From positions 139,500 through 152,893 of the forward strand of contig DIPH01000051.1 in the NCBI GenBank assembly GCA_002424045.1: 13,394 nucleotides of DNA. Direction: 5' to 3'. Position 1 is the first letter of the stretch; each line of letters starts with the position of its first letter. Below are positions 1 to 7,312 of this stretch, piece after piece. The DNA is from Firmicutes bacterium UBA5493. GTDB taxonomy: Bacteria > Bacillota > Limnochordia > Darwinibacteriales > Darwinibacteriaceae. The position numbers were made by a program, and so were the translations under genes. The notes beneath the pieces were generated by a model that saw only the letters and a list, made by a program, of their open reading frames with translations, searched no databases and was not told where the DNA came from.

Positions 1-252
1 CAGCAACAAAGTATCCGCTCCTATATCGCTAAGAATGACAACATCATAGTCCTTTAGTTCCTCGACTGTCCTTGGAAACTGCTCAATTGCTTCATGATTA
101 CGAAGATACGTGACACTATGGCCCATACTTTCTAGAGCATCGATGAGAGGTTGACCTCCCTCTCCATATCCACCGACATTGTAGGAATTAAAACCCTTTG
201 CATTGATACTAAAACTCATCCATGATTCACCAGCAAAAAGAACCTTAGCCAT
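1..252 (-). CDS. ThuA/GATase1-like protein (PF07090-type), 3' end cut by window edge
   Basis: The first 84 codons are visible; the frame stays open to base 1, so the C-terminal part lies outside the window. The N-terminus reads MAKVLFAGESWMSFS, followed by a GYGEGG turn and the stretch YDVVILSDIGADTLLL. I recognise this as the start of the putative glutamine-amidotransferase-like family once called DUF1355, a class I GATase/ThuA-like flavodoxin-type fold. Members often sit beside sugar ABC transporters, but their reaction is not established. The ATG at 250-252 is preceded by AGAGGGA at a normal distance. It is the last visible gene of the transport operon, 68 nt after the second permease. The region that would carry any catalytic Cys/His is missing, so activity cannot be judged. 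Confidence 0.75.
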   Translation of the reverse strand, partial: MAKVLFAGESWMSFSINAKGFNSYNVGGYGEGGQPLIDALESMGHSVTYLRNHEAIEQFPRTVEELKDYDVVILSDIGADTLLL

Positions 253-320
253 CTAGAATCCCTCTTTTCTACTATTTATTCTCCCACAGAGTCTTCACAC
301 AATACGACTGTTGGGCAACA

Positions 321-1292
321 TTACTCTGTTCGGGCTTTTCTTTGGTTTAGGGTTACCGTAACCACAATAATCGCACCAATGATACCCTGTTGTATATAGG
401 GGTTAATGAGCATCAAATTCATCAGGTTATTGATCATTGCGATGATCACGGTTCCCAATATCGTTCCTGAAACAGAGCCTCGACCACCGGCGAAACTAGT
501 TCCCCCAATGACAACCGAAGCTATGGACTGAACATTATCATTGGCATTCACATAGGGACCACCCATATCCATCCTAGAAGTAATCACAATGGCGGCTATG
601 GCAGCACATATGCCCGAAAAAGCATACCCTAGGAGCTTCACTTTTTGTACATTAATACCCGAAAGGTGAGCCGACTTCTCATTACCACCGACCGCGTAAA
701 CGCCGCGACCGTATACCGTTCTCGTAATCATGAAGATTCCCAAGAGGCCAACACTGGCCCAAATGATCACTTGGATACCGATGCCCCCAATGGTGTCACG
801 ACCAAAAACCAGTAACTCCTTCGATAGACCATAAATGGGCCTAGACTGGGTAATCAGTGTTGCTAGGCCCCTGCAAATGCTGGCCATAGCCAAGGTTGCG
901 ATAAACGGCGGTACTTTACCTTTGGTAATAATGGTTCCACTAAATAAGCCACCTAAGGCACCAACTAGCAATCCTACAACCAATGGCAAAACAATACCAA
1001 ATCCGTTGACGTTGAGATAGGCTACAACCATGGAAACTAGAGCCATCATCGAACCCTGCGATAAGTCTACACCTGCAAGCAAAATCACAACAGTCTGTCC
1101 AACCGCCATGATACCTATGGTTGAATACTGACGCAACATATTGTGAATGTTGGACGGGCTGAGAAATACGCCTCTAGATAGAACTGTCGATACAACCACT
1201 AGAACTAAGAACATAACGAGCCGTGGATTCGTCGCCAAGACACTCGGAACCTTCGATTTAATCGATTCTCGTACATCGGATGAATTATTCAT
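321..1292 (-). CDS. Sugar ABC transporter permease, RbsC type (second permease)
   Basis: Inner-membrane permease of the ribose/galactofuranose/autoinducer-2 ABC family (BPD_transp_2), 323 aa. It is almost entirely hydrophobic, with roughly eight to ten membrane segments. It carries the family motifs VDLSQGSMMAL after the early helices, YAVGGNEKSAHLSGINV near the middle, and GGTSFAGGRGSVSGT followed by NNLMNLM near the C-terminus. The open frame reaches 1310, but the ATG at 1292 is chosen because GGGGAGG lies 6 nt upstream of it and would otherwise be coding. It follows the first permease by 39 nt. Having two different permeases suggests a heterodimeric channel with the single double-domain ATPase. 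Family assignment is firm; substrate is unknown. Confidence 0.93.
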   Translation of the reverse strand: MNNSSDVRESIKSKVPSVLATNPRLVMFLVLVVVSTVLSRGVFLSPSNIHNMLRQYSTIGIMAVGQTVVILLAGVDLSQGSMMALVSMVVAYLNVNGFGIVLPLVVGLLVGALGGLFSGTIITKGKVPPFIATLAMASICRGLATLITQSRPIYGLSKELLVFGRDTIGGIGIQVIIWASVGLLGIFMITRTVYGRGVYAVGGNEKSAHLSGINVQKVKLLGYAFSGICAAIAAIVITSRMDMGGPYVNANDNVQSIASVVIGGTSFAGGRGSVSGTILGTVIIAMINNLMNLMLINPYIQQGIIGAIIVVTVTLNQRKARTE

Positions 1293-1298
1293 CACTAT

Positions 1299-1305
1299 CC
1301 TCCCC
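1299..1305 (-). promoter_or_regulatory. Ribosome binding site setting the start of the second permease
   Basis: GGGGAGG sits 6 nt before the ATG at 1292. It would be inside the coding region if the ATG at 1310 were used, so it decides the start. Confidence 0.75.
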
Positions 1306-1331
1306 TTCATATGCTGCCTGACACTGATACG

Positions 1332-2282
1332 TTAGGACTTCCTCATTGTTCGTACTCCAACTGCAACAATAATTAACAAACCAATCGCAACAGGTTGCAC
1401 GAAGGGCGAAACTCCCATCAAATTAAGGATGTTTTTGACAATAGCAACAATCAAGAAACCTAGCAAGGTATTGGTTACCTGTCCTTCACCACCAAAGAAG
1501 CTCGCGCCTCCGATGATGGCGGCCGTAATTGCCTCAGTTTCATAATCCACAGCACCGTCAGGCAAACCTAAGGTCACGTAGGATGTATAATACAATCCTG
1601 CCAAACCTGCCATAAAACCAGAGATGGCGTAAGCTGCTACCTTAATACGATTGACGTTAATACCTGTCAGTCTCGCTGCCTCTGCATTACTACCCACAGA
1701 ATAGATAGAGCGTCCCAAGGTGGTGTATTTTAAGAAGAACCAGGTGAGCAAATAGATCACCACCAAGGCCAATGCTACCAAAGGGATACCTCCAACTGAA
1801 GCGTTGGCTAGACTTGCATAGCTGCGAGGCACTCCGTAAACTGGTTGTCCATCTCCAATGACTAAAGCAATAGAACGTACAATACCCATTGTGCTCAGGG
1901 TCAGAACAAATGAGGGCATCTTAGTCTTGGTTAACAGCACGCCATTTACTATGCCGATGCTGACGGTTACCAAAACTGACACAAAGATGGCTAGCGTAAG
2001 ACTTCTAGGTGCTAGTGTCGCCATGACTACAGAAGTAAGGGCAACCTGCGACCCAACAGATAAGTCAATTTCACCTGCTATTAGAATAACCGTCATTCCG
2101 CTTGCCAAGATCCCAAACGTAGCCGAGCCAATAATTATATTCCTTAGGTTTTGCACCGAAAAAAACAAAGGCGAAATCAGTGCTCCTATGAGCATTACTG
2201 CAATGAACACCAATGGTAATACAATGTTTCCTGAAAAATTCGAACCAACCTTATTCTTTATCTGTGTTCGGTTTTGAAACAC
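1332..2282 (-). CDS. Sugar ABC transporter permease, RbsC type (first permease), GTG start
   Basis: Membrane permease of the RbsC/YtfT/YjfF class, 316 aa from a GTG start. It contains AGEIDLSVGSQVAL after the second or third helix, YSVGSNAEAARLTGINV in the middle, and GGASFFGGEGQVTNT followed by KNILNLMGVSPF near the C-terminus, all hallmarks of this family. The longest frame would begin at 2459, but its first 59 codons overlap the ATPase gene and look nothing like a permease. A run of six G followed by AA ends 6 nt before the GTG at 2280-2282 and overlaps the ATPase stop codon, which suggests translational coupling. The second permease follows after 39 nt. Imported substrate unknown. Confidence 0.92.
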   Translation of the reverse strand: MFQNRTQIKNKVGSNFSGNIVLPLVFIAVMLIGALISPLFFSVQNLRNIIIGSATFGILASGMTVILIAGEIDLSVGSQVALTSVVMATLAPRSLTLAIFVSVLVTVSIGIVNGVLLTKTKMPSFVLTLSTMGIVRSIALVIGDGQPVYGVPRSYASLANASVGGIPLVALALVVIYLLTWFFLKYTTLGRSIYSVGSNAEAARLTGINVNRIKVAAYAISGFMAGLAGLYYTSYVTLGLPDGAVDYETEAITAAIIGGASFFGGEGQVTNTLLGFLIVAIVKNILNLMGVSPFVQPVAIGLLIIVAVGVRTMRKS

Positions 2283-2288
2283 CTTATA

Positions 2289-2296
2289 TTCCCCCC
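2289..2296 (-). promoter_or_regulatory. Ribosome binding site overlapping the ATPase stop codon
   Basis: GGGGGGAA begins on the last base of the ATPase TAG stop and lies just upstream of the permease GTG at 2282. This fixes the permease start and suggests coupled translation of the two genes. Confidence 0.7.
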
Positions 2297-3816
2297 TAAC
2301 TAGCCGATGTCGATTCTCGAAGCTCCTGCGGGATCGCATGCTCCAAGATTTGTTCTTGTGTTGCCTCATCAGCCATGAACTCTTTTCTAATTCTCGAATT
2401 GGACATAACGAGAATGCGGTCCGACAAGGCCATAAGCTCTGGCAATTCAGAAGAGACAAGAATGATGGATTTTTTGTTGCGCACCAACTCTGCCATGAAC
2501 TTATAGAATTCTAGTTTACTACCGACATCAATACCACGAGTTGGTTCGTCAAGGAGAAGAATCTTGGATTCTGAGGCCAGCCACTTAGCCAAAACCGTCT
2601 TCTGTTGATTACCTCCACTTAGAGTAACCACTTCTTGCGTGAGGGAATGACAACGAATTTTAACATAGGTTGCTAACTCTACTGCCGTTTTAAAAAGCGT
2701 TGGAAAATGAACTAAGAACTTGAATTTCCTTTTTGCCAATACCCCTAAGGAAATATTCTCCTCAATGCTACGGCATAATACAGCTCCTTCATTCTTGCGA
2801 TCTTCAGGGACAAATCCTAGTCCTTTTGCAATTGCATCACGGGGAGACTTCAAACGAGACTCCTCGCCAAAGATTGTCAGAGAGCCGCTATCAACTTGGT
2901 ACTGCCCGAAAAGACTCTTGAGAAGTTCTGTTCGACCTGCACCAACAAGTCCAGCAAGCCCAAGGATTTCTCCTTCACGAAGCTGAAAGGTGACATCCTT
3001 CACCAATCCCTCGACTGAAAGATTCTTGGCTTCTAGGACGACATCTCCAAGTTCTACAGTCTCTTTATAGAATTGTTCGTCCATCTCTCGCCCTACCATC
3101 CATTGGATTAATTTTTCCATGGTAACGGCTTCTATTCTTTCTGTGACAATGTTTTCTCCATCCCGTAAGACTGTGACAATGTCACCAATCTCAAACACTT
3201 CGATTAATCGATGCGTAATGTATACAATGGCCACGCCTTGCTTTCTGAGCTCTTCGATAATGCCAAATAAGCGTTCAAGCTCACTACCGGTAAGAACCGC
3301 AGATGGCTCATCCATGATCAGAACCTTAGAGTCCTGGGAGAGCGCTTTTACAATGGCTACGATCTGTTGCTCGGCAACAGTTAGATCTTTAATCAAACTA
3401 TGGGGGCTGATTTCCACTTTGAACATCCCTAACAGCTCTCCAGCCCTCCGATTCATCGTTGACCAATCAACCAACCCAAGTTTAGTCTTGGGAACATCTT
3501 CCATAAATATATTCTCAGCAACAGATAATGTTGGTAACAGATCAAGTTCCTGGTAAATAGCACGAATTCCGAGTTTCCTGCCATCTTGGGGACTATTAAG
3601 CTCTCTAGGGGTGCCGTTCACCAGCATTTCTCCTGAACTCATAGAGTGTGCACCGGTCATTATTTTGATCAGCGTGGATTTTCCTGCACCATTCTCGCCA
3701 ACAAGGCAATGCACCTCGCCAGCCCTTAACGCTAGATCCACCTTCTTTAGAGCCCTAACCCCTGGAAAACTCTTTGTTATCTGCCTCATCTCGAGAATAG
3801 GTTTGCCCTCACGCAT
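2296..3816 (-). CDS. Sugar ABC transporter ATP-binding protein, double-domain RbsA/MglA type
   Basis: Cytoplasmic ATPase powering the importer, 506 aa, the usual length for RbsA/MglA/YtfR. The first nucleotide-binding domain has Walker A GENGAGKST (about residues 40-48), a signature LTVAEQQ (145-151), Walker B VLIMDEP (165-171) and an H-loop THR. The second has the degenerate Walker A typical of this family (GLVGAGRT, about 289-296), a full signature LSGGNQQ (399-405) and Walker B LLLDEPTRGID (420-430). The ATG at 3816 has AGAGGA about 10 nt upstream, a slightly long spacing. It follows the M20 deacylase by 40 nt and precedes the permease by 13 nt. Both domains look intact; substrate cannot be inferred from this subunit. 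Confidence 0.96.
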   Translation of the reverse strand: MREGKPILEMRQITKSFPGVRALKKVDLALRAGEVHCLVGENGAGKSTLIKIMTGAHSMSSGEMLVNGTPRELNSPQDGRKLGIRAIYQELDLLPTLSVAENIFMEDVPKTKLGLVDWSTMNRRAGELLGMFKVEISPHSLIKDLTVAEQQIVAIVKALSQDSKVLIMDEPSAVLTGSELERLFGIIEELRKQGVAIVYITHRLIEVFEIGDIVTVLRDGENIVTERIEAVTMEKLIQWMVGREMDEQFYKETVELGDVVLEAKNLSVEGLVKDVTFQLREGEILGLAGLVGAGRTELLKSLFGQYQVDSGSLTIFGEESRLKSPRDAIAKGLGFVPEDRKNEGAVLCRSIEENISLGVLAKRKFKFLVHFPTLFKTAVELATYVKIRCHSLTQEVVTLSGGNQQKTVLAKWLASESKILLLDEPTRGIDVGSKLEFYKFMAELVRNKKSIILVSSELPELMALSDRILVMSNSRIRKEFMADEATQEQILEHAIPQELRESTSAS

Positions 3817-3856
3817 AGCACATACGTCCTCTCAAGCTTTATTTTAATCTTCTAAC

Positions 3857-5128
3857 CTAAGATCGTTGACCCCAATTCCAAATCAATAATGCATAGGCTA
3901 GGATAAAGTCCAGGTATTCAGCAACAGGGACCGACTCGTTAACGGTATGACAATCTTCCATCCGTCCAGGTCCACACACAATCGTAGGCATTTGTCCAAT
4001 GTTTTTCATCAGTCGAGCATCATTAGCCGCTGGACTTGCAGCGACCACAAACTCTTCGTTAAATGCTTGTTCAGCAGAAGCTTTGGCCAGGGTAACTAAT
4101 TCATGATCCACCTCTTGCTCAAAGCCCAAGCCCTGTTGATAAATGCTGATTGTTGGCGGATTATCGCGCAACCATTTATCGCCTCTCGAGCGAAGCAAGA
4201 GCGCGTCCTGTACTTCATCAATAACATCTTGATGCTCCATCAAGCTTGGAACATAGTGCAAACAAAACTTGAATGTGCAATGGTTTGGAACATCGTTACC
4301 AGCTGTTCCACCTTCTATAACACCAATATTGAGTGTTGGGGGGGGCAGCATTTGGTGTCGATAGATCATCATCCATCTGTTTTCCAGCTGATGTAAAGCA
4401 TCGATGAGGAACATAGCTTTTTCAATGGCATTAACCCCGTCCCATTTCGACGATGAATGGAGTGAAATACCAGTAACATTAACTTCAAAAAAGAGGAAGC
4501 CCATGTGTGCTACAATCACATTTTTATTCGTCGGCTCACATACGACGGCGGCATCGGCCCTTCGTCCATTCAAAAGAGATGCTAAGGTTCCATTACCGCC
4601 ACCTTCTTCGTCTACCACCGAAAGCAAAGTTACATCGCCCGGAAGCTCAACGCCTGCATCCTGTAACAGTTTCACGCCCAACACGCTTGCCATTAGTCCC
4701 GCTTTCATGTCTGCTACACCGCGAGCATAGAATTTTCCATCACGAATTTCGGGTTTGAATGGATCACTGTCCCAGAGACTAAGGTCCCCTGGAGGCATAA
4801 CGTCTACGTGACCATTAAACATGAGCGACCGGCCGCCGCCCCCTTTAAAGTCGGCAACAAGGTTATAGCGGTCATCATAATTGTGCCCAGGGTTTCCCTC
4901 GCTGTATGTCTCGATCCCGCGTTGGACTAGCTCCTCTGTAATGTGTTCCCTCACTACATTGGCCCCCATGCTTTCCATGACTTGCTCCAGATAATCCTGC
5001 CCGTTTTTCTCTCGTCCGCCCTCAATGCCATGTCCTATAACCTGTGTATCGCGTGATAAGAGCTCAAGTAGATGATTTATATATTCCTCTTTTTTGTTTT
5101 CCAAAACAACTCTCAATTTATCTCTCAT
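3857..5128 (-). CDS. M20-family deacylase/peptidase, ArgE/DapE type
   Basis: Predicted cytoplasmic zinc hydrolase of the M20A group (ArgE/DapE/ACY1), 423 aa. Members cleave amide bonds of N-acyl amino acids or small peptides. Visible residues: metal ligands H107 and D140 (GHVDVMPPGD and GVADMKAG), catalytic/metal pair E174-E175 in DEEGGGNG, E198 in CEPT, and H394 in CHTVNES. The set is complete, so it should be active. The start is the ATG at 5128, with GGAGG 7 nt upstream; the frame extends to 5173 but would swallow the SD and overlap the preceding gene. It lies inside the transporter operon between the unknown secreted protein (19 nt gap) and the ATPase, arguing that the imported compound is its substrate. 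The codons for LPPPT contain a run of eight C. The exact acyl substrate is unknown. Confidence 0.88.
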   Translation of the reverse strand: MRDKLRVVLENKKEEYINHLLELLSRDTQVIGHGIEGGREKNGQDYLEQVMESMGANVVREHITEELVQRGIETYSEGNPGHNYDDRYNLVADFKGGGGRSLMFNGHVDVMPPGDLSLWDSDPFKPEIRDGKFYARGVADMKAGLMASVLGVKLLQDAGVELPGDVTLLSVVDEEGGGNGTLASLLNGRRADAAVVCEPTNKNVIVAHMGFLFFEVNVTGISLHSSSKWDGVNAIEKAMFLIDALHQLENRWMMIYRHQMLPPPTLNIGVIEGGTAGNDVPNHCTFKFCLHYVPSLMEHQDVIDEVQDALLLRSRGDKWLRDNPPTISIYQQGLGFEQEVDHELVTLAKASAEQAFNEEFVVAASPAANDARLMKNIGQMPTIVCGPGRMEDCHTVNESVPVAEYLDFILAYALLIWNWGQRS

Positions 5129-5135
5129 AGGTATG

Positions 5136-5140
5136 CCTCC
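5136..5140 (-). promoter_or_regulatory. Ribosome binding site setting the start of the M20 deacylase
   Basis: GGAGG lies 7 nt before the ATG at 5128 and inside the longer open frame, so it supports the internal start. Confidence 0.7.
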
Positions 5141-5147
5141 ATCTAGT

Positions 5148-5918
5148 TTATCTATCTGCGCGAGACCATTCATTCAACACACTCACCTTGGGTCGTGTGA
5201 CAATCAATCCTAGAGCAAGTAAAACAGTAACACTTGTAATCAAAATCTTCATCACAGTTTCAAATACGTTGGATTGCTGAGCTGATACTTGAGGTTGAAA
5301 ATCCCAGGTTATCTCGTAGACATTGCGTCCATTATCAAAGGACAGCTTCATCCATTTGGTAGAAGAGTCCAGAAATTGATATCCCGAGGTCGGGAAGCTC
5401 ACATCGTAGTCGACTTGATAAAAATTCCCTCTACTATAGGAAGTTCTCAATTGGGGCTCTGAACCTTGATAATCAGTAAGAACCTGCTCTTCTCCCTGAT
5501 CATTTGCTAGTGTAACTTTCCAATCACCCAAGTTTAGCCGGTCAATATTCGTGTCATGAGACAACTTAATAACAAAGGGCGTACTCGCCGCGTAAGCCGC
5601 TGCTTGCTCAGCCACATAGTCATCGAATGTATCTTCAGCAACTGTACCTGCCAGCACCTCAGAGGCTAGTACCAAGCGCGGATCAAGATATAACACCTCA
5701 ACCTGAAGATTATTATTCAAAGATAACCTGCGAGTCCAATCAACAACCAAACCATAGTAATTTGCTTCCATATCCTCTGCGCGAAGCTCACCAAAATCAG
5801 TCAAGGGAGTTAGAGCTTCTGGTTCGGTTTCCGAAGCTTCAACTCTCGCACTCATTGGCGAACATAAAAGAGCGAAAAACAATATGATAACACTGAATTT
5901 AACAAAGTGCGTATTCAC
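5148..5918 (-). CDS. Secreted, C-terminally membrane-anchored protein of unknown family
   Basis: I do not recognise this 256-aa protein. A short N-terminal region and a hydrophobic stretch (about residues 8-21) are followed by a possible signal-peptidase site after A28. The middle (about 30-215) is polar and likely extracytoplasmic. It has many alternating hydrophobic/polar stretches that look beta-rich, and no Cys after the signal region. A second hydrophobic segment (about 221-241) lies near the C-terminus, followed by a short basic tail ending WSRADR. This is the topology of a type I membrane protein. The GTG at 5918 is chosen because GGGGAGGAGAG lies 9 nt upstream; the longer frame to 5945 would encode the SD. 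It lies between the binding protein and the M20 deacylase in the transporter operon. A role in substrate capture or as an accessory of the importer is only a guess. Confidence 0.75.
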   Translation of the reverse strand: MNTHFVKFSVIILFFALLCSPMSARVEASETEPEALTPLTDFGELRAEDMEANYYGLVVDWTRRLSLNNNLQVEVLYLDPRLVLASEVLAGTVAEDTFDDYVAEQAAAYAASTPFVIKLSHDTNIDRLNLGDWKVTLANDQGEEQVLTDYQGSEPQLRTSYSRGNFYQVDYDVSFPTSGYQFLDSSTKWMKLSFDNGRNVYEITWDFQPQVSAQQSNVFETVMKILITSVTVLLALGLIVTRPKVSVLNEWSRADR

Positions 5919-5927
5919 TATAGCTAT

Positions 5928-5938
5928 CTCTCCTCCCC
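5928..5938 (-). promoter_or_regulatory. Ribosome binding site setting a GTG start
   Basis: GGGGAGGAGAG lies 9 nt upstream of the GTG at 5918 and identifies that codon as the start of the membrane-anchored unknown protein. Confidence 0.65.
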
Positions 5939-5970
5939 ATGTCACTTCTAGTAGGAACTACCTAATTCGT

Positions 5971-5996
5971 CGAGATACTGCACGCACCTTATCTCG
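5971..5996 (-). other. Hairpin in the gap after the binding-protein gene
   Basis: Perfect 7-bp inverted repeat CGAGATA/TATCTCG with a 12-nt loop, between the binding-protein gene and the next gene. It has no T-run on either side, so it is not a standard terminator. It may stabilise the upstream mRNA or partly attenuate transcription. Confidence 0.5.
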
Positions 5997-6030
5997 CAAT
6001 GAAGGACCTTATCCGTAGAAACCTAGAGAA

Positions 6031-6062
6031 TGAGGGGCCGCACTCGTTGATGCAACCCCTCA
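6031..6062 (-). terminator. GC-rich hairpin just downstream of the binding-protein gene (attenuator or mRNA 3' stabiliser)
   Basis: The outer stem TGAGGGG/CCCCTCA (7 bp) encloses an inner GCA/TGC stem. It starts about 20 nt after the binding-protein stop codon. There is no T-run after it in the direction of transcription. A full intrinsic stop is therefore unlikely; partial termination or protection of the 3' end is more plausible, as seen after the first genes of other ABC import operons. Confidence 0.5.
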
Positions 6063-6082
6063 AGATCATCTACCCGAGAAAA

Positions 6083-7078
6083 CTAATAGAACAAATCTTC
6101 TGCTAGCATTCTGTTGTAATAATTTCGTGTGAAGTTCTCTCCCTCAGGGGTTGTCATGTGATACAGATTGAAATCCAACATCTGAACTGGTTCAACTTCA
6201 TCTCCTGCAAGGTATGCCAGAATAGTCTTGATCGCTGCTTCTCCAAAGTGAGGAGCATAGTCAGCTACGCCAAGATGTTCACCATTAACAACAGTTTCAA
6301 TAGCTGCACGTTGACCATCCATTGTTACGAGTCGGCCGATGAGCTCAGTTCGACCTGCTGCCTTAATGGCCTGAAGGGCACCAAGACCCATCTCATCGCT
6401 GTGTGTGTAAACAATGTCTATGGTACCAGCTGGAAAGCGCTCCAAGTAGTTCTCCATGACTTTCGTTCCTTCAACTCTGTAGCCGTGTCCACTCTGGGTG
6501 GCAATGATGTTGATGTCTGGATATTCTGCAATAGCTTCTCTAAAGCCGTTGTATCTTTCGATTGTTGCTGAAGAACCTACAGCCTCTTGAATTTCCACGA
6601 TGTTTCCTTTGTATTCGCCGTTAAGTTCGTATAGATAATTAGCAACGAACTCGCCTAGTTCTCTAGCAATTCTTGTGTTGTCTTTTCCGATAAAGGAAAT
6701 ATACATCCCTGTACCTGGCTCTGAATCAATACTTCTATCAATTGTCACTAGAGGAATTCCCGCCTCATCACACATCTCCTTAACAGGATCGAGTGCTGTG
6801 GCCTGGAATGGGGACATAATCAATGCATCGGGTTCTTGAAGAAGTAGGTCTCGAACTTTCGTAAGTTGTATAGCAGCGTCGGCCTCTCCCTCGTTCCAAA
6901 TTAGGTCTACCCCCAATTTCTCTGCCCAATAGACAATATCATTGGTCATAGCGATTCGCCACGGGTGATTCATTGCAACCTGGGAAAAAGCAATCAAAGG
7001 TCTATCTGCTGCAAAACCAACGGCTGACATGAACGAAATAAGCACAAGAACTAGTAACACGCTTGACACTTTACGCAT
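6083..7078 (-). CDS. Sugar ABC transporter substrate-binding protein, RbsB/YtfQ type
   Basis: Extracytoplasmic receptor of the importer (periplasmic-binding-protein-like I fold), 331 aa. A Sec signal peptide spans about residues 1-23, with a basic MRK start, a hydrophobic core and cleavage after VGFA. There is no lipobox cysteine. The mature start IAFSQVAMNHPWRIAMTN and the later DALIMSPFQATAL and GIPLVTIDRSID resemble the galactofuranose-binding protein YtfQ, with the usual two-lobed layout. YTHSDEMGLGALQAI is the typical hinge-side stretch. The start is the ATG at 7078, with GAGGAGGAG ending 6 nt upstream. The frame continues to 7165, but that extension would put a cysteine-rich stretch before the signal peptide. 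This is the first gene of the operon, preceded by two LacI-type operators and followed by two hairpins. The true ligand is unknown. Confidence 0.93.
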   Translation of the reverse strand: MRKVSSVLLVLVLISFMSAVGFAADRPLIAFSQVAMNHPWRIAMTNDIVYWAEKLGVDLIWNEGEADAAIQLTKVRDLLLQEPDALIMSPFQATALDPVKEMCDEAGIPLVTIDRSIDSEPGTGMYISFIGKDNTRIARELGEFVANYLYELNGEYKGNIVEIQEAVGSSATIERYNGFREAIAEYPDINIIATQSGHGYRVEGTKVMENYLERFPAGTIDIVYTHSDEMGLGALQAIKAAGRTELIGRLVTMDGQRAAIETVVNGEHLGVADYAPHFGEAAIKTILAYLAGDEVEPVQMLDFNLYHMTTPEGENFTRNYYNRMLAEDLFY

Positions 7079-7084
7079 TTGTGA

Positions 7085-7093
7085 CTCCTCCTC
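7085..7093 (-). promoter_or_regulatory. Ribosome binding site of the substrate-binding protein gene
   Basis: GAGGAGGAG lies 6 nt before the ATG at 7078. It supports the signal-peptide start rather than the GTG at 7165. Confidence 0.75.
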
Positions 7094-7179
7094 GTTTAAG
7101 TCTAAATTGAACAATCCAGCTAACTTGACAACACATCCACGGCAACTACAGTTCAAAGCATTCACCGTCTCAGTAACTC

Positions 7180-7190
7180 ATCACCTCCTT
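7180..7190 (-). promoter_or_regulatory. Orphan strong Shine-Dalgarno in the binding-protein leader
   Basis: AAGGAGGTGAT is a full complement of the 16S rRNA 3' tail. The only nearby ATG overlaps its end and opens a three-codon frame (Met-Ser-Tyr-stop). The GTG at 7165 is too far (about 17 nt) for normal use. It may mark a tiny leader peptide or a regulatory ribosome-standby site. Confidence 0.4.
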
Positions 7191-7222
7191 CAGCCACCTT
7201 GAAGACCTTGAGACATGTAGCA

Positions 7223-7238
7223 TTTAAAACGGTTTAAT
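7223..7238 (-). promoter_or_regulatory. LacI-type operator, proximal site before the binding-protein gene
   Basis: TTTAAAACGGTTTAAT matches the window consensus TTTGAAACGGTTTAAA at 14 of 16 positions and is largely palindromic around the central CG. It overlaps the putative -10 of the transport operon, where a repressor would block transcription. Confidence 0.7.
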
Positions 7239-7261
7239 TTGCTAACATCATCAACATTCAA
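7233..7261 (-). promoter_or_regulatory. Possible sigma-A promoter of the transport operon
   Basis: On the minus strand, TTGAAT (7256-7261) is followed after 17 nt by ATTAAA (7233-7238), a weak but correctly spaced -35/-10 pair. The -10 overlaps the operator. Other nearby pairs are possible, so this is a tentative call. Confidence 0.35.
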
Positions 7262-7285
7262 CAAATTTCGGTGAAATCCTTCTGT

Positions 7286-7301
7286 AAAAAAACGTTTTTT
7301 T
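7286..7301. repeat. Perfect A7-CG-T7 palindrome
   Basis: Seven A, CG, then seven T form a perfect 16-bp palindrome between the two operators. It shares only the AAACG core and one TTT triplet with the operator consensus (8 of 16), so it may be a bent A-tract or a site for another regulator. Confidence 0.5.
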
Positions 7302-7312
7302 TCGTTTTATGA

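Noticed and set aside
253..320. Possible terminator between the second permease and the GATase1-like gene
   Set aside because: Only a 6-bp stem with a loop of about 30 nt and no T-run; the genes probably remain co-transcribed.
2283..2459. N-terminal extension of the first permease
   Set aside because: It lies in another frame of the ATPase gene, has no membrane character, and a strong SD points to the GTG at 2282.
3119..3556. 145-codon plus-strand open frame inside the ATPase gene
   Set aside because: It is antisense to a well-conserved ATPase, with no SD and no recognisable domain; the same applies to the other plus-strand frames over the minus-strand genes.
7079..7165. 29-residue cysteine-rich extension of the binding protein
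   Set aside because: It would precede a complete signal peptide, and GAGGAGGAG just before the ATG at 7078 gives a far better start. The upstream SD at 7180-7190 is too far from the GTG at 7165.
7180..7190. Resemblance to the 3' end of 16S rRNA on the plus strand
   Set aside because: Only the anti-SD tail matches; no other rRNA sequence is around it. It is simply the complement of an SD.
7196..7211. ACCTTGA direct repeat in the binding-protein leader
   Set aside because: It is only 7 bp with two copies; no reason to prefer it over chance.
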